Below, in pieces: positions 34,508 through 43,150 of a stretch of 48,963 nucleotides of DNA (positions are counted from its first letter, which is position 1; the number at the start of each line of letters is the position of its first letter). This DNA is from Ignavibacteriaceae bacterium. Its GTDB lineage: Bacteria; Bacteroidota; Ignavibacteria; Ignavibacteriales; Ignavibacteriaceae. The position numbers were made by a program, and so were the translations under genes. Where the stretch lies: contig JAHBUO010000013.1 in NCBI GenBank assembly GCA_019638025.1, positions 1 to 48,963 of the forward strand, given 5' to 3'. Under the pieces are notes generated by a model. The model was not told the origin of the DNA. It ran no database searches and saw nothing but the letters and a program-made list of their open reading frames with translations.

Positions 34508-36517
34508 TTATTTTATCATTTTAAGTTTAATTAAGATTTCAGTACCGCCTGCACTTTTAACTTCTAAAGATGCATCAATTTGAGAGACGAGAGATTGAAT
34601 CAGTTTAAATCCTAAGCTATTTAGTTTTTCGATTTCAAATCCTTCAGGTAAGCCGATTCCGTTATCTTTTATTGAGAGATTAAGATTCCCCCTATTAAGA
34701 GCCATCGAGACAGTTACCTTACCACCATTTTTTTCTGGAAATGCATGCTTGAAGGAATTTGACATTACTTCATTTACTAAAAGTCCTAAAGGTATTGCAG
34801 TGTCTATCGGTAATGCTACTTGTTCAAGTTTCAACTCGATTGAGACTCCCCTTGCAATATCGTAGTAAGAACTTTGTAGAATGTTGATCAAATCACTTAA
34901 AAACTGGCTAAAATCAACTTTTGAAAAATCATCGGAGCGATAAAGTTTTTCATGTATAAGCGCCATAGAGCGAACTCGGTTTTGACTTTCGCGCATCACT
35001 TCGAGAGCTGCACTGTCCTTAATGTATGAGCTTTGAAGATTCAACAAACTTGAGATAATCTGTAAATTATTTTTTACGCGATGATGGATTTCCTTTAGTA
35101 GTGTCTCTTTTTCTTTAAGGGAACCAGTTAATTCATCCTTACTTTTTTTCTGCTCTGTTATATCCTCAAGAGTAGTATAAACTTGGAAAGGTTTACTTTC
35201 TCCATACTGAAATTGTGGAATAGAATTTACTTTAAGCCACCTCCTCGCTTTCAGAATTGGATTGTAAAATCCAACAAGAACATCTCTGATTACTGCACTT
35301 GTCTCTAAAGCAAGATTGACGGGATATTCTTCTTTTGAAAAGATTGAATTATCTTCTTTCAGAACATTCCACGTCTCAGAAAAAACCTCACTTCCAATCA
35401 GTTCCTTTTGAGAAATCCCCAAAATTTTAGATGCAGCAATATTTGTAGAGACCACTATACCATCACTATTAGAAAAAACCACCCCTTGAGCCATAGTCTC
35501 GAAAAGAAGCCGATGTTGAATTTCACTTGCTCTAAGCTTTTCTTGTCCCTTGCGATGTGCAATTGCAATTGAAAGGTTTGCAGCTACTCGTTCAAACAAT
35601 GATACTTTCTCAGGTGAAAATTTACCGGGTTTAGAATCCATTATTTGAAGTAAACCCAAAATATGTTTGCCTGACCGAAGCGGAATTAGCAAAATTGATT
35701 CAAACCCTAGTGCAAAACAAGTTTCGTTGAATGACACATTTAAATAGTCTGCAAAATCTTTTATTTCTTTTGAAGAATTATTAGTAATGAAACTCCCATA
35801 CTCAGTAAAGAAACTTGTATTAACATCAAATCGATTATTCAGCACAGCACCACATATGCACGAAGTCTTAACCTCAGGATTTACTTCAAGATGAGTCTCG
35901 TTTGGTTCAACTCTCTTGTGTACACAAGAAACATTATCCCCATCAAAATGTTTTTTTAATGAATTATGATTTCCTATAAAGTGATCTTCATCGAACATAC
36001 TTTGCCGTACTGCAATAATTTCAGCACCCGACCATTCTTCGATAAGTTTAGTAACTTCACCAAGCATTCTATTGAAATCAGATTCTGAATTTAATACCGC
36101 CAACAGTTTTAGTGTTGCCTCTTTTTCGAACTCAGTTCGTTTGCTCTCTGATATATCGCGTAAAATTGAAAGATGATAGCCGGGGATAAAATTTGAAACT
36201 GCTTTGAAGTGAGTAATTTTAATTTCTCCCGACTTTGTTAGCATCGGAAATTCCCCCTCCATCTCTTTCTTCTGAAGAAATTGAGCCCAAAGGTCTTTAA
36301 CCGAGTCAATCGTTGAACCAGGAGTAATATCAGCAACATATTTCCCTTTAAACTCTTCTTTAGAATAGCCAAGTAATTCACAAGCCGCTTTATTGACCTC
36401 GACATAATTCGCATTATCATCTGCAATTATCATTGCATCAAGTGCACTCTCAAATATTCTCAAGTATGCATCGCTGCTGATTACACTTTTATTTTCTATA
36501 GATTTAGTTCGCTTCAT
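34508..36517 (-). CDS. Soluble PAS-GAF-PAS histidine kinase of the HisKA_2 type
   Basis: The protein has 669 residues with no transmembrane segment. It has PAS (15-125), GAF (133-320), PAS (335-455), and then HisKA_2 with His478/His479 in EIHHRVKNNLQIISSLLNL and an ATPase domain (about 560-669) with EVMSNSFKHAFP and KDNGIGL. The GAF domain carries Cys198 and a Cys220-Ile-Cys222-Gly motif in a variable loop, plus Cys267, which may serve in metal or redox binding. HisKA_2 enzymes usually signal to stand-alone receivers, such as the one encoded at 42733-43134. The ribosome site is weak; the gene is 23 bases from its upstream neighbour, so coupling is likely. Confidence 0.92.
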   Translation of the reverse strand: MKRTKSIENKSVISSDAYLRIFESALDAMIIADDNANYVEVNKAACELLGYSKEEFKGKYVADITPGSTIDSVKDLWAQFLQKKEMEGEFPMLTKSGEIKITHFKAVSNFIPGYHLSILRDISESKRTEFEKEATLKLLAVLNSESDFNRMLGEVTKLIEEWSGAEIIAVRQSMFDEDHFIGNHNSLKKHFDGDNVSCVHKRVEPNETHLEVNPEVKTSCICGAVLNNRFDVNTSFFTEYGSFITNNSSKEIKDFADYLNVSFNETCFALGFESILLIPLRSGKHILGLLQIMDSKPGKFSPEKVSLFERVAANLSIAIAHRKGQEKLRASEIQHRLLFETMAQGVVFSNSDGIVVSTNIAASKILGISQKELIGSEVFSETWNVLKEDNSIFSKEEYPVNLALETSAVIRDVLVGFYNPILKARRWLKVNSIPQFQYGESKPFQVYTTLEDITEQKKSKDELTGSLKEKETLLKEIHHRVKNNLQIISSLLNLQSSYIKDSAALEVMRESQNRVRSMALIHEKLYRSDDFSKVDFSQFLSDLINILQSSYYDIARGVSIELKLEQVALPIDTAIPLGLLVNEVMSNSFKHAFPEKNGGKVTVSMALNRGNLNLSIKDNGIGLPEGFEIEKLNSLGFKLIQSLVSQIDASLEVKSAGGTEILIKLKMIK

Positions 36518-36540
36518 CTTATTAATCGACGAGTTATTGA

Positions 36541-39500
36541 TTAATTCATAAAGAATATTTTTTTTAGAAGATTAAGAACATCCTTCTTAGTGAATGGTTT
36601 TGCAATATAGTATTCAATACCTTCCGACTTAAATTTTTCTTCATCACCACGCATTGCATAACCTGTAATTGCAACAATAGGGATATGTTCGTAATTCGGA
36701 TACTTCTTAATCTCTTTCGAAAGTTGAACTCCATCCATGCCACGACCTAAATTTATATCCATTAGGATAATGTCGTAATGCTTTTCTTGAATTTTTTCAA
36801 GACAAGTTACTGCGTCCTTAGCGTGGTCAACGTCGTATTCTTTATTTAGATACTTCGTTATTACTTGCGCATTTATATAGTTATCTTCAACGCATAATAT
36901 GGATGGGTTTAATAATTGTTTAGTATTATTCTCAGTAGCTGTTTCACTTGTTCCCATTCGATCAGTAATGAAACTTTCACTAATCACAACTTCATGGTGA
37001 GTTGGCAACGCGACTTTAAATGTTGAGCCTTCGCCCAAAACACTTTCTACGGTTATTTCCCCTTTCCAACGATTTACAATTTTTTGTGCGATTGATAAAC
37101 CCAATCCGGTACCTTCATAATTCCGATTTAACCCTTCGCTTGCTTGTCGAAAATCTTGAAAGATGAAATCCTTTAGCTCAGGTTGAATCCCAATTCCGGT
37201 ATCAATTACTTCAACAAGAACGTATTCTGAATCCTTATGATTAAAATTTGACAATTTTATCTCAATCGATCCCTTTTCAGTAAATTTGATTGCATTATCA
37301 ACCAATTTTGAAAAGAGCTTAATCAACTCAACGTAACTCGAATGTAAAAAGTAGGCTTTCTCCGGCATGGTTAATCTGTATTCAAGGTTTTTTGCATTAG
37401 CCTTAACTGAATAACTTTCGTAAACTTCTTCTAAAATTGAATTGATTAAAATCACTTCTGAATTATTATCTGAGGCATTTGATTCTAAATCAGCTAGCTC
37501 TAAGACTCCATTTAGTGTGTCAAGAAGCCGAGTACTTGATTTTATTATCCCGTCTAAGTAATCATTAATCAATGGTGAATGTTCAATCTCTTTAATAATT
37601 TCCGATAGTCCTAAAATTCCGGTCATGGGAGTTCGGAATTCGTGACTCAAATTAGCAAGTAATGTAGATTTCAGTTTACTCGATTCTTCAGCTTTGTCTA
37701 ATGCATGCTTTAGTTCGTTCATCAATTCTTTTTTCTCGGTGATATCTTCTGCTGCAGCAAAAAATCTTCCACAACACCTTGAATCAATTAGACATTCACA
37801 TATTATAGTCTGTCTTATCCATCTGATTGAACCGGATTTTGTTTTAATTCTGGATTCAATAATTTTTGATTGGCATGGAGTTATTAGATTAAGAGTTTCT
37901 TTAAATTCATTTTCATCTTCCGGAAGAATGAATGATGTCCACTCAGGCTTATTGATTATAGAATCGGGAGAGTAGCCTGTAATTTTTTCAAATGCCCCTC
38001 CTATCCACTCAACTTTATATATTCCATCATCATCTCTTGAAGCACTATAGACAAAATCAGAAATAACATTTGTTAAATCGCGATATTTTCTTTCCGATTC
38101 TATAAGTTCATTCTCGGCTTTTATTTTATCCGATACATCACTGATAAAACCTTCCAATGCAACAAGATTATTTTCTGAATCATAAACACCGATACCTTGT
38201 TCCCATACCCATTTTACCGATGAATCTGCATGAACAATTCGATATGTCAACTGGAAGTTCTCTTTTTTCTCAATTGCATTTTGAATGGTGCTCCATACTC
38301 GGTCTTTATCTTCAGGAAAAATAATATCGTTATACGATAATTTTCGATTCTTTAAGAAATCTTCAGGATGATAACCGGTAAGGGAGTAGCAACCTTCGCT
38401 AATAAACTCCATTGTCCAATCTTTATCATTTTTACACTTATATGCCATTCCCGGAAGATTACTCATGAGCGTAAAAAGGACTCTTCTTGATTCAGCTAAT
38501 TCTTTCTGAGTTTTAATTCTTTCAGTTATCTCACTGAAAATTGTTGCAAACTTCCCTTTCTCTGATGAAGAAATTGAAATAGCCAAATGCTTATCAAGCG
38601 GTTGAAAATAAACTTCGATATACTGAGGATTTCCGGTTTCAGCAACTTCAGCAAAAAGTTTTAAGAAGGGAGCTTCATTTGTTTGATAAACTTCACTTCC
38701 TTTTTTGTGGAGTACACTTTCTTTTTTTATTTGTAGAATAGTTTCATATCTGGGATTTACATTTGTGATAACATAATCAATTGGATTCCCTTTATCATCA
38801 TATACAATCTCATGAAGTGCTACACCTTCAGTCATCCCGTTAAATAGCATCTGAAATTGTTTTGATGATTTTGTAGAGCTTAAAATTGCATTTCTCAAAT
38901 GAGTTTCATCGGTAGAAATAACAATGTAGTTAGTGATTTTATTTCCATCCATAATCGGAGCTACTCGATTTGAATAAAAATGTTCAATTCCATTGGTTAC
39001 AAAAGATGTTTCGTAGTAACCGGTTTTACGTTTTTCAACTACATAATCAAAAGCATCTTTAATAACCGAATGATACTTCGGGTCGGTGATATCAAAAATT
39101 GTTAAATCACTTAGAATTTTTTCATCAATTCCATCTTCGACTTTATTTATGAAAGTAAGTTTATAATCTAAATCATAAATTGTAATAATATCCGGTACAT
39201 TTGAAATTAAAGAATTGAGCTTCTGATCATTTTGAGCTTTTGCTTTTAGCTGCTTATATTTCTCAAGAACAACATTCATGGTAGGGACTATTCTTTTAAG
39301 ATGATGCTTAAGAATATAATCATCTGCACCGGCTTTAATACAAGCTACAGCAGTTTCTTCATTAACACTGCCTGTGAGAATAATGAAGGGTGTCTCCGGT
39401 GCTTTTTCTTTAACAATTGAAAGTGCTTCTAAACCATTAAATTCCGGGACGGTAAAATCTGAAACAACCACATCAAACTCAGTAGAGCTTAACAAAGCAA

Positions 39501-39639
39501 TAAGTTCTATTTTCGATTGTGTAACAAGTAACTCGTGATTAATCCCATTTGCAGTAAGCTCATTCTTGAAAAGAAATATATCGTGCTTATCATCTTCTAG
39601 AAGTAATATTTTTAATTGCTTTTCCATAAGATTAACCAT
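36541..39639 (-). CDS. Hybrid histidine kinase REC-PAS4-HisKA-HATPase-REC
   Basis: The protein has 1032 residues and is soluble. The N-terminal receiver (8-128) has Asp61 and the variant ILKHHLKR in place of the usual Lys-Pro, a form typical of receivers joined to PAS domains. Four PAS domains lie at about 140-250, 258-375, 388-508 and 518-636. The last contains an unusual C-x-C-x5-C-C cluster (Cys614, 616, 622, 623). HisKA has His666 in LSHEFRTPMTG; the ATPase has KLVDNAIKFTE, IDTGIGI and GTGLGLSIAQK. The C-terminal receiver has Asp961 and AKPF. The architecture supports an internal phosphorelay. The ATG at 39639 is used; an alternative is the ATG at 39627 (MEKQLKI), since neither has a strong ribosome site. 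Confidence 0.93.
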   Translation of the reverse strand: MVNLMEKQLKILLLEDDKHDIFLFKNELTANGINHELLVTQSKIELIALLSSTEFDVVVSDFTVPEFNGLEALSIVKEKAPETPFIILTGSVNEETAVACIKAGADDYILKHHLKRIVPTMNVVLEKYKQLKAKAQNDQKLNSLISNVPDIITIYDLDYKLTFINKVEDGIDEKILSDLTIFDITDPKYHSVIKDAFDYVVEKRKTGYYETSFVTNGIEHFYSNRVAPIMDGNKITNYIVISTDETHLRNAILSSTKSSKQFQMLFNGMTEGVALHEIVYDDKGNPIDYVITNVNPRYETILQIKKESVLHKKGSEVYQTNEAPFLKLFAEVAETGNPQYIEVYFQPLDKHLAISISSSEKGKFATIFSEITERIKTQKELAESRRVLFTLMSNLPGMAYKCKNDKDWTMEFISEGCYSLTGYHPEDFLKNRKLSYNDIIFPEDKDRVWSTIQNAIEKKENFQLTYRIVHADSSVKWVWEQGIGVYDSENNLVALEGFISDVSDKIKAENELIESERKYRDLTNVISDFVYSASRDDDGIYKVEWIGGAFEKITGYSPDSIINKPEWTSFILPEDENEFKETLNLITPCQSKIIESRIKTKSGSIRWIRQTIICECLIDSRCCGRFFAAAEDITEKKELMNELKHALDKAEESSKLKSTLLANLSHEFRTPMTGILGLSEIIKEIEHSPLINDYLDGIIKSSTRLLDTLNGVLELADLESNASDNNSEVILINSILEEVYESYSVKANAKNLEYRLTMPEKAYFLHSSYVELIKLFSKLVDNAIKFTEKGSIEIKLSNFNHKDSEYVLVEVIDTGIGIQPELKDFIFQDFRQASEGLNRNYEGTGLGLSIAQKIVNRWKGEITVESVLGEGSTFKVALPTHHEVVISESFITDRMGTSETATENNTKQLLNPSILCVEDNYINAQVITKYLNKEYDVDHAKDAVTCLEKIQEKHYDIILMDINLGRGMDGVQLSKEIKKYPNYEHIPIVAITGYAMRGDEEKFKSEGIEYYIAKPFTKKDVLNLLKKIFFMN

Positions 39640-39657
39640 TTTATTAATATTAGTTTT

Positions 39658-41175
39658 TCAAACCACTATTTGCTTGGGTAATGTTACACTGAAAGTTGTT
39701 CCGACTCCAACTCGACTTTCAACATCAATACGCCCCCCATGCTTTTGAACAATTTCATTGCAGAGGACTAATCCCAGTCCTGTTCCTTTTTCTCCGTTAG
39801 TCCCCTCAGTAGAAATATGTTTATCGAGTTTGAATAATAGTCCAAGATTTTCTTCTTTTATTCCGACACCGTTATCTTTTATTGAAAATGAAATCGATTC
39901 AATATTTTCGTCCGCTAAAAATTCAATTATACCACCAACATGAGTAAATTTAATTGCATTCGCCAATAGATTTCTAATCAACATATTTAGTAAATGTTCG
40001 TCGGCGGTTATGTTAATGGCTTTATCAACATCATATTTTATATTAATTTTTTTCGAATTTAGTGTTGGATTAAAATAATCGATAATTTCGCTAATCTTTT
40101 CCAGCAAATTAATTGAAATAGGATTATGGCTAATCCTTCCGGTTTGTAACCGTGACCACTCCAACAATTCACTTAACAATTGATATTGATTTTTCAGGGC
40201 TTTGTGTAGTTCTTGTCCCATTAAACTAATCTCTTCTTGCGATAAAGTCTCAATCTCATTAGCAAGCATGTTAGATATACCAAGAAATCCGTTAAAAGGT
40301 CCTCGTAAATCGTGAGAAATTATCGATATGAATTTGTCTTTTGTTGAATTAAGTTCCCGGAGTTCGTCAGAAAACTTCTTTAAATCATTTTCAGCTTTTT
40401 TCCTATGGGTGATATCTCTCCACCCGATATGGAAGATTTCTTCTCCTCCTAATATCAGTTTAGTTAAAGTTACTTCGACCGGGAAATTTGTTCCGTCCCT
40501 TTTTTGATGAATCCACTCAAACTTATTGAATCCATGCTCTAAAGCGTGACCGATATCTTCTAATCCTTTATCTTTTGATTTTTTCCCGCAAGGTTGATAC
40601 TCAGGAGAAAAATCGTAAGGATGTTTTCTTAAAATTTCTTTTTTCTCAGATAGCCCAAGAATCTTCAAAGTTGCATCGTTGCAATCGATTATACCATTAT
40701 GTTTATATAAGATAAGAGGGTCAGTTGATTCGTAGAAGATTTTTCTGAATCTCTCTTCACTTTCTTCGAGTTTAATTTGACTCAGTTTTTGCTTAGAGAT
40801 ATCTCGAAAAATACTGAGTATGTATTTACTTCCATCGTCATTTTTTATTTCCGAATTAGAGAGTTCAAACCATACTTTCTTCCCGTTGTGAAGAGTTAAT
40901 TCTCTTTCGATTCTTCTAATTACAGTCCCAGTTCGAATTCTTTCCTTTGCGTGGTCAAGAATAGATTCTTTAGATGACTCAGCATATATAACTGACATCG
41001 GTTTTCCGGTTAATTCCTCTTCAGAAAAATCAACCAATTGGCAAAATGCATTATTTACAAGAATCATTATTCCATTCTCATCAATAATGCGCATACCATC
41101 TATTGACTCTTGCCAAACCGACTCGAATAGTTTTAATGATTCGTTAGAGGTAATATTTTTTTCAAATTCAACCAT
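39658..41175 (-). CDS. Soluble PAS-PAS histidine kinase
   Basis: The protein has 505 residues with no transmembrane segment. Two PAS domains (15-130 and 142-262), the second ending in IGWRDITHRKKAE, are followed by HisKA with His288 in IISHDLRGPFNGFLG and an ATPase with NLLANAIKFTH, KDNGVGI and GTGLGLVLCNEIVQKHGGRI. There is no receiver. The core resembles the membrane and CHASE kinases of the same run (SHDLRxPFxGFLG boxes). The start codon overlaps the end of the REC-PAS kinase gene by eight bases, so the two are translationally coupled and may act together; that gene's product could supply or receive phosphate through its receiver. The ligand is unknown. Confidence 0.92.
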   Translation of the reverse strand: MVEFEKNITSNESLKLFESVWQESIDGMRIIDENGIMILVNNAFCQLVDFSEEELTGKPMSVIYAESSKESILDHAKERIRTGTVIRRIERELTLHNGKKVWFELSNSEIKNDDGSKYILSIFRDISKQKLSQIKLEESEERFRKIFYESTDPLILYKHNGIIDCNDATLKILGLSEKKEILRKHPYDFSPEYQPCGKKSKDKGLEDIGHALEHGFNKFEWIHQKRDGTNFPVEVTLTKLILGGEEIFHIGWRDITHRKKAENDLKKFSDELRELNSTKDKFISIISHDLRGPFNGFLGISNMLANEIETLSQEEISLMGQELHKALKNQYQLLSELLEWSRLQTGRISHNPISINLLEKISEIIDYFNPTLNSKKINIKYDVDKAINITADEHLLNMLIRNLLANAIKFTHVGGIIEFLADENIESISFSIKDNGVGIKEENLGLLFKLDKHISTEGTNGEKGTGLGLVLCNEIVQKHGGRIDVESRVGVGTTFSVTLPKQIVV

Positions 41176-42703
41176 GTATGTTCAAAGTTTTTATTTTTTC
41201 TTCAGAAAGTGATTCAAAAAATAATTTAATTGATGAGCCTTTCCCTTTTTCACTATTAATCTCAATTTCAATATCATTTAAGTCTGCATATTTTTTAACA
41301 AGTGCCATTCCTAATCCGTTACCTTCAAAACTTCTTCGATAACCTGATTCTTCTTGTGAAAACGGTAAGAAAATATTCTTTAAATAATTTCGCGAAATTC
41401 CGATACCGGTATCTTTAATTTCAACTACCGTCTTATTGTCTAAATAATTATCGACCAAAATATCAACCGAACCTTCATTGGTATACTTAATGGCGTTATC
41501 AATTAAGCTGGTTATAATTTCACCCAACATAAATTTATCGCACTCCACATATTGTGATGATGCCACATTTTGGTAATTAAAACTTAAATCTTTTTCTTTA
41601 GCTTTTTGGAAAAAATCCAAAAGGATATCTTCAAGAACATCTTTGTCTAAATCAATGATTTCCTTCTGGACTTTTTGGTCACCGATTTGAAGTTGTGACA
41701 TTTGAATGATTTGGTCAACGGTCTTTACAAGTCGTTTTCCTGCGGTATCCATAATTCTAAAGCAGTTATTAATATTATCATTTGTTTCGGAACCTAGTTC
41801 TTCCTTTATCAAATACGAAAACCCGAGAATATTATTAATCGGTGTGCGAATTTCATGGGATATTTGTCCCAAAAATTCTGTTTTTAGATTATCCGATTGC
41901 TCCAACATTTCTTTAGCTTCGATTAAGGTTTTTTCAGCGAGTTTTTGAGCTGTAATATCTTTCACTGTTCCCATCACCGCAGTTGCATCTTTATAAAGGA
42001 TTATTCCGGCTGAAAGATTCAGAATTAATTCTGTTTGTTTATCATAATGCAAACCGATTACTTCAATTTCACGAGGGAGAATTTTCCCGTTAATTCTATT
42101 TCTGTAATTATCAACTAGTTTTTCCCTTTCACTGTGAGCAAAAAATGTGATAAAATTTTCATTTATTACTTCACTTAATTCATAACCGAAAATCTTAGCG
42201 AAGGCTTCATTCGCATACACAACAACAAAGTTTTGAACTATAAAAATTCCATCTTGAGAATTCTCAACTAAAGCCCTAAAAAGATATTCTGATTCTTTAA
42301 TTTTTTTATCAGCTTTACTTTTATAAATAGCTACATCGATAGTTGTTTTTATATCTTCATAAACGAATGGTTTAATTATATATCCGTTCGGCTTAGTTTT
42401 TTTTGCACGCTCTAAGGTTACTTCATCAGTGTGCGCAGTAAGAAAGACTACCGGAATTTCATATTGCTCTATAAATATTTGCGCTCCATCAATTCCATCC
42501 ATCTCCCCTTTCAGCTTAATGTCAAAAAGTGCAAGATCGATTTCAGTTTCTTGAGCAATGTTGACTGCATCTTCTGCGGCGGCACAAATATCAACAATTT
42601 CGTAATTCAACCTTTGCAAATACTCTTTTAATTCAAGAGCAACAATAGCTGAATCTTCAACTATCAATATTCTGGGTTTAACTTTCGAGTCAATGTCTGA
42701 CAC
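41168..42703 (-). CDS. REC-PAS histidine kinase
   Basis: The protein has 511 residues. The receiver (11-125) has Asp61 in LFDIKLKGEMDGIDG and Lys113 in IIKPFVY. PAS (137-255) is followed by HisKA with His283 in ISHEIRTPINNILG and an ATPase with SLIDNAIKYTN, KDTGIGI and GNGLGMALVKK. The lid sequence FSQEESGYRRSFEG is shared with the 1775-residue kinase and differs from common kinases, marking a local subfamily. The start is GTG at 42703, chosen because AAAGG lies seven bases upstream and the receiver begins in the normal place. It overlaps the next gene by eight bases. The receiver placed before the kinase suggests it is controlled by phosphorylation from another kinase. Confidence 0.92.
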   Translation of the reverse strand: MSDIDSKVKPRILIVEDSAIVALELKEYLQRLNYEIVDICAAAEDAVNIAQETEIDLALFDIKLKGEMDGIDGAQIFIEQYEIPVVFLTAHTDEVTLERAKKTKPNGYIIKPFVYEDIKTTIDVAIYKSKADKKIKESEYLFRALVENSQDGIFIVQNFVVVYANEAFAKIFGYELSEVINENFITFFAHSEREKLVDNYRNRINGKILPREIEVIGLHYDKQTELILNLSAGIILYKDATAVMGTVKDITAQKLAEKTLIEAKEMLEQSDNLKTEFLGQISHEIRTPINNILGFSYLIKEELGSETNDNINNCFRIMDTAGKRLVKTVDQIIQMSQLQIGDQKVQKEIIDLDKDVLEDILLDFFQKAKEKDLSFNYQNVASSQYVECDKFMLGEIITSLIDNAIKYTNEGSVDILVDNYLDNKTVVEIKDTGIGISRNYLKNIFLPFSQEESGYRRSFEGNGLGMALVKKYADLNDIEIEINSEKGKGSSIKLFFESLSEEKIKTLNIHG

Positions 42704-42732
42704 AACTTTACCTTTAATTAAATAAACTCACA

Positions 42733-43134
42733 TTACTTTTTAATGAGTTCGAGTTCTTCTAAAACATTTAACAATTTTTGTTTTTCAATTGGTTTAACCA
42801 AATAATGCGTACAAGCCCCTTTATAATATGCATCAAAAACTTCTTCGGGTGAATCGAGTGCAGTCATCATTACAATTTTAACTTCATCTTTCGCATGAAT
42901 ATTGTTCTCTTTTTCGATTTGTCTAATTAGTCGTAATGCTGTTCTTCCATCCATTTCGTGCATCATAATATCGAGACAAATTAAGTCATACGGTTTCTTC
43001 TCATCAAGAGCAAGTTTGAAGGCTTCCACGGCTTCTCTTCCGTTAACTACCGAATTACATTCACCATAGGGCGTTAACATTTTTTGCAGAACGAAACGGC
43101 TGGTTAAATCATCCTCAACAATTAAAATTTTCAT
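42733..43134 (-). CDS. Stand-alone receiver (CheY-like response regulator)
   Basis: The protein has 133 residues and is a single receiver domain with no output domain. The acidic pocket is EDD (7-9), the phosphoacceptor Asp55 in CLDIMMHEMDG, then MMTALDSPEE and LVKPIEK with the conserved Lys. The shape and length fit CheY or a relay receiver. GAGGT lies just before the ATG. It stands between two REC-PAS kinases and close to cheB, cheR and cheW, so it is the best candidate for a diffusible carrier linking the kinases to a motor or to other relay steps. The HisKA_2 kinases of this run lack receivers and could use it. It is not named cheY because motor binding cannot be judged. Confidence 0.93.
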   Translation of the reverse strand: MKILIVEDDLTSRFVLQKMLTPYGECNSVVNGREAVEAFKLALDEKKPYDLICLDIMMHEMDGRTALRLIRQIEKENNIHAKDEVKIVMMTALDSPEEVFDAYYKGACTHYLVKPIEKQKLLNVLEELELIKK

Positions 43135-43150
43135 TTTCTACCTCGTACAA

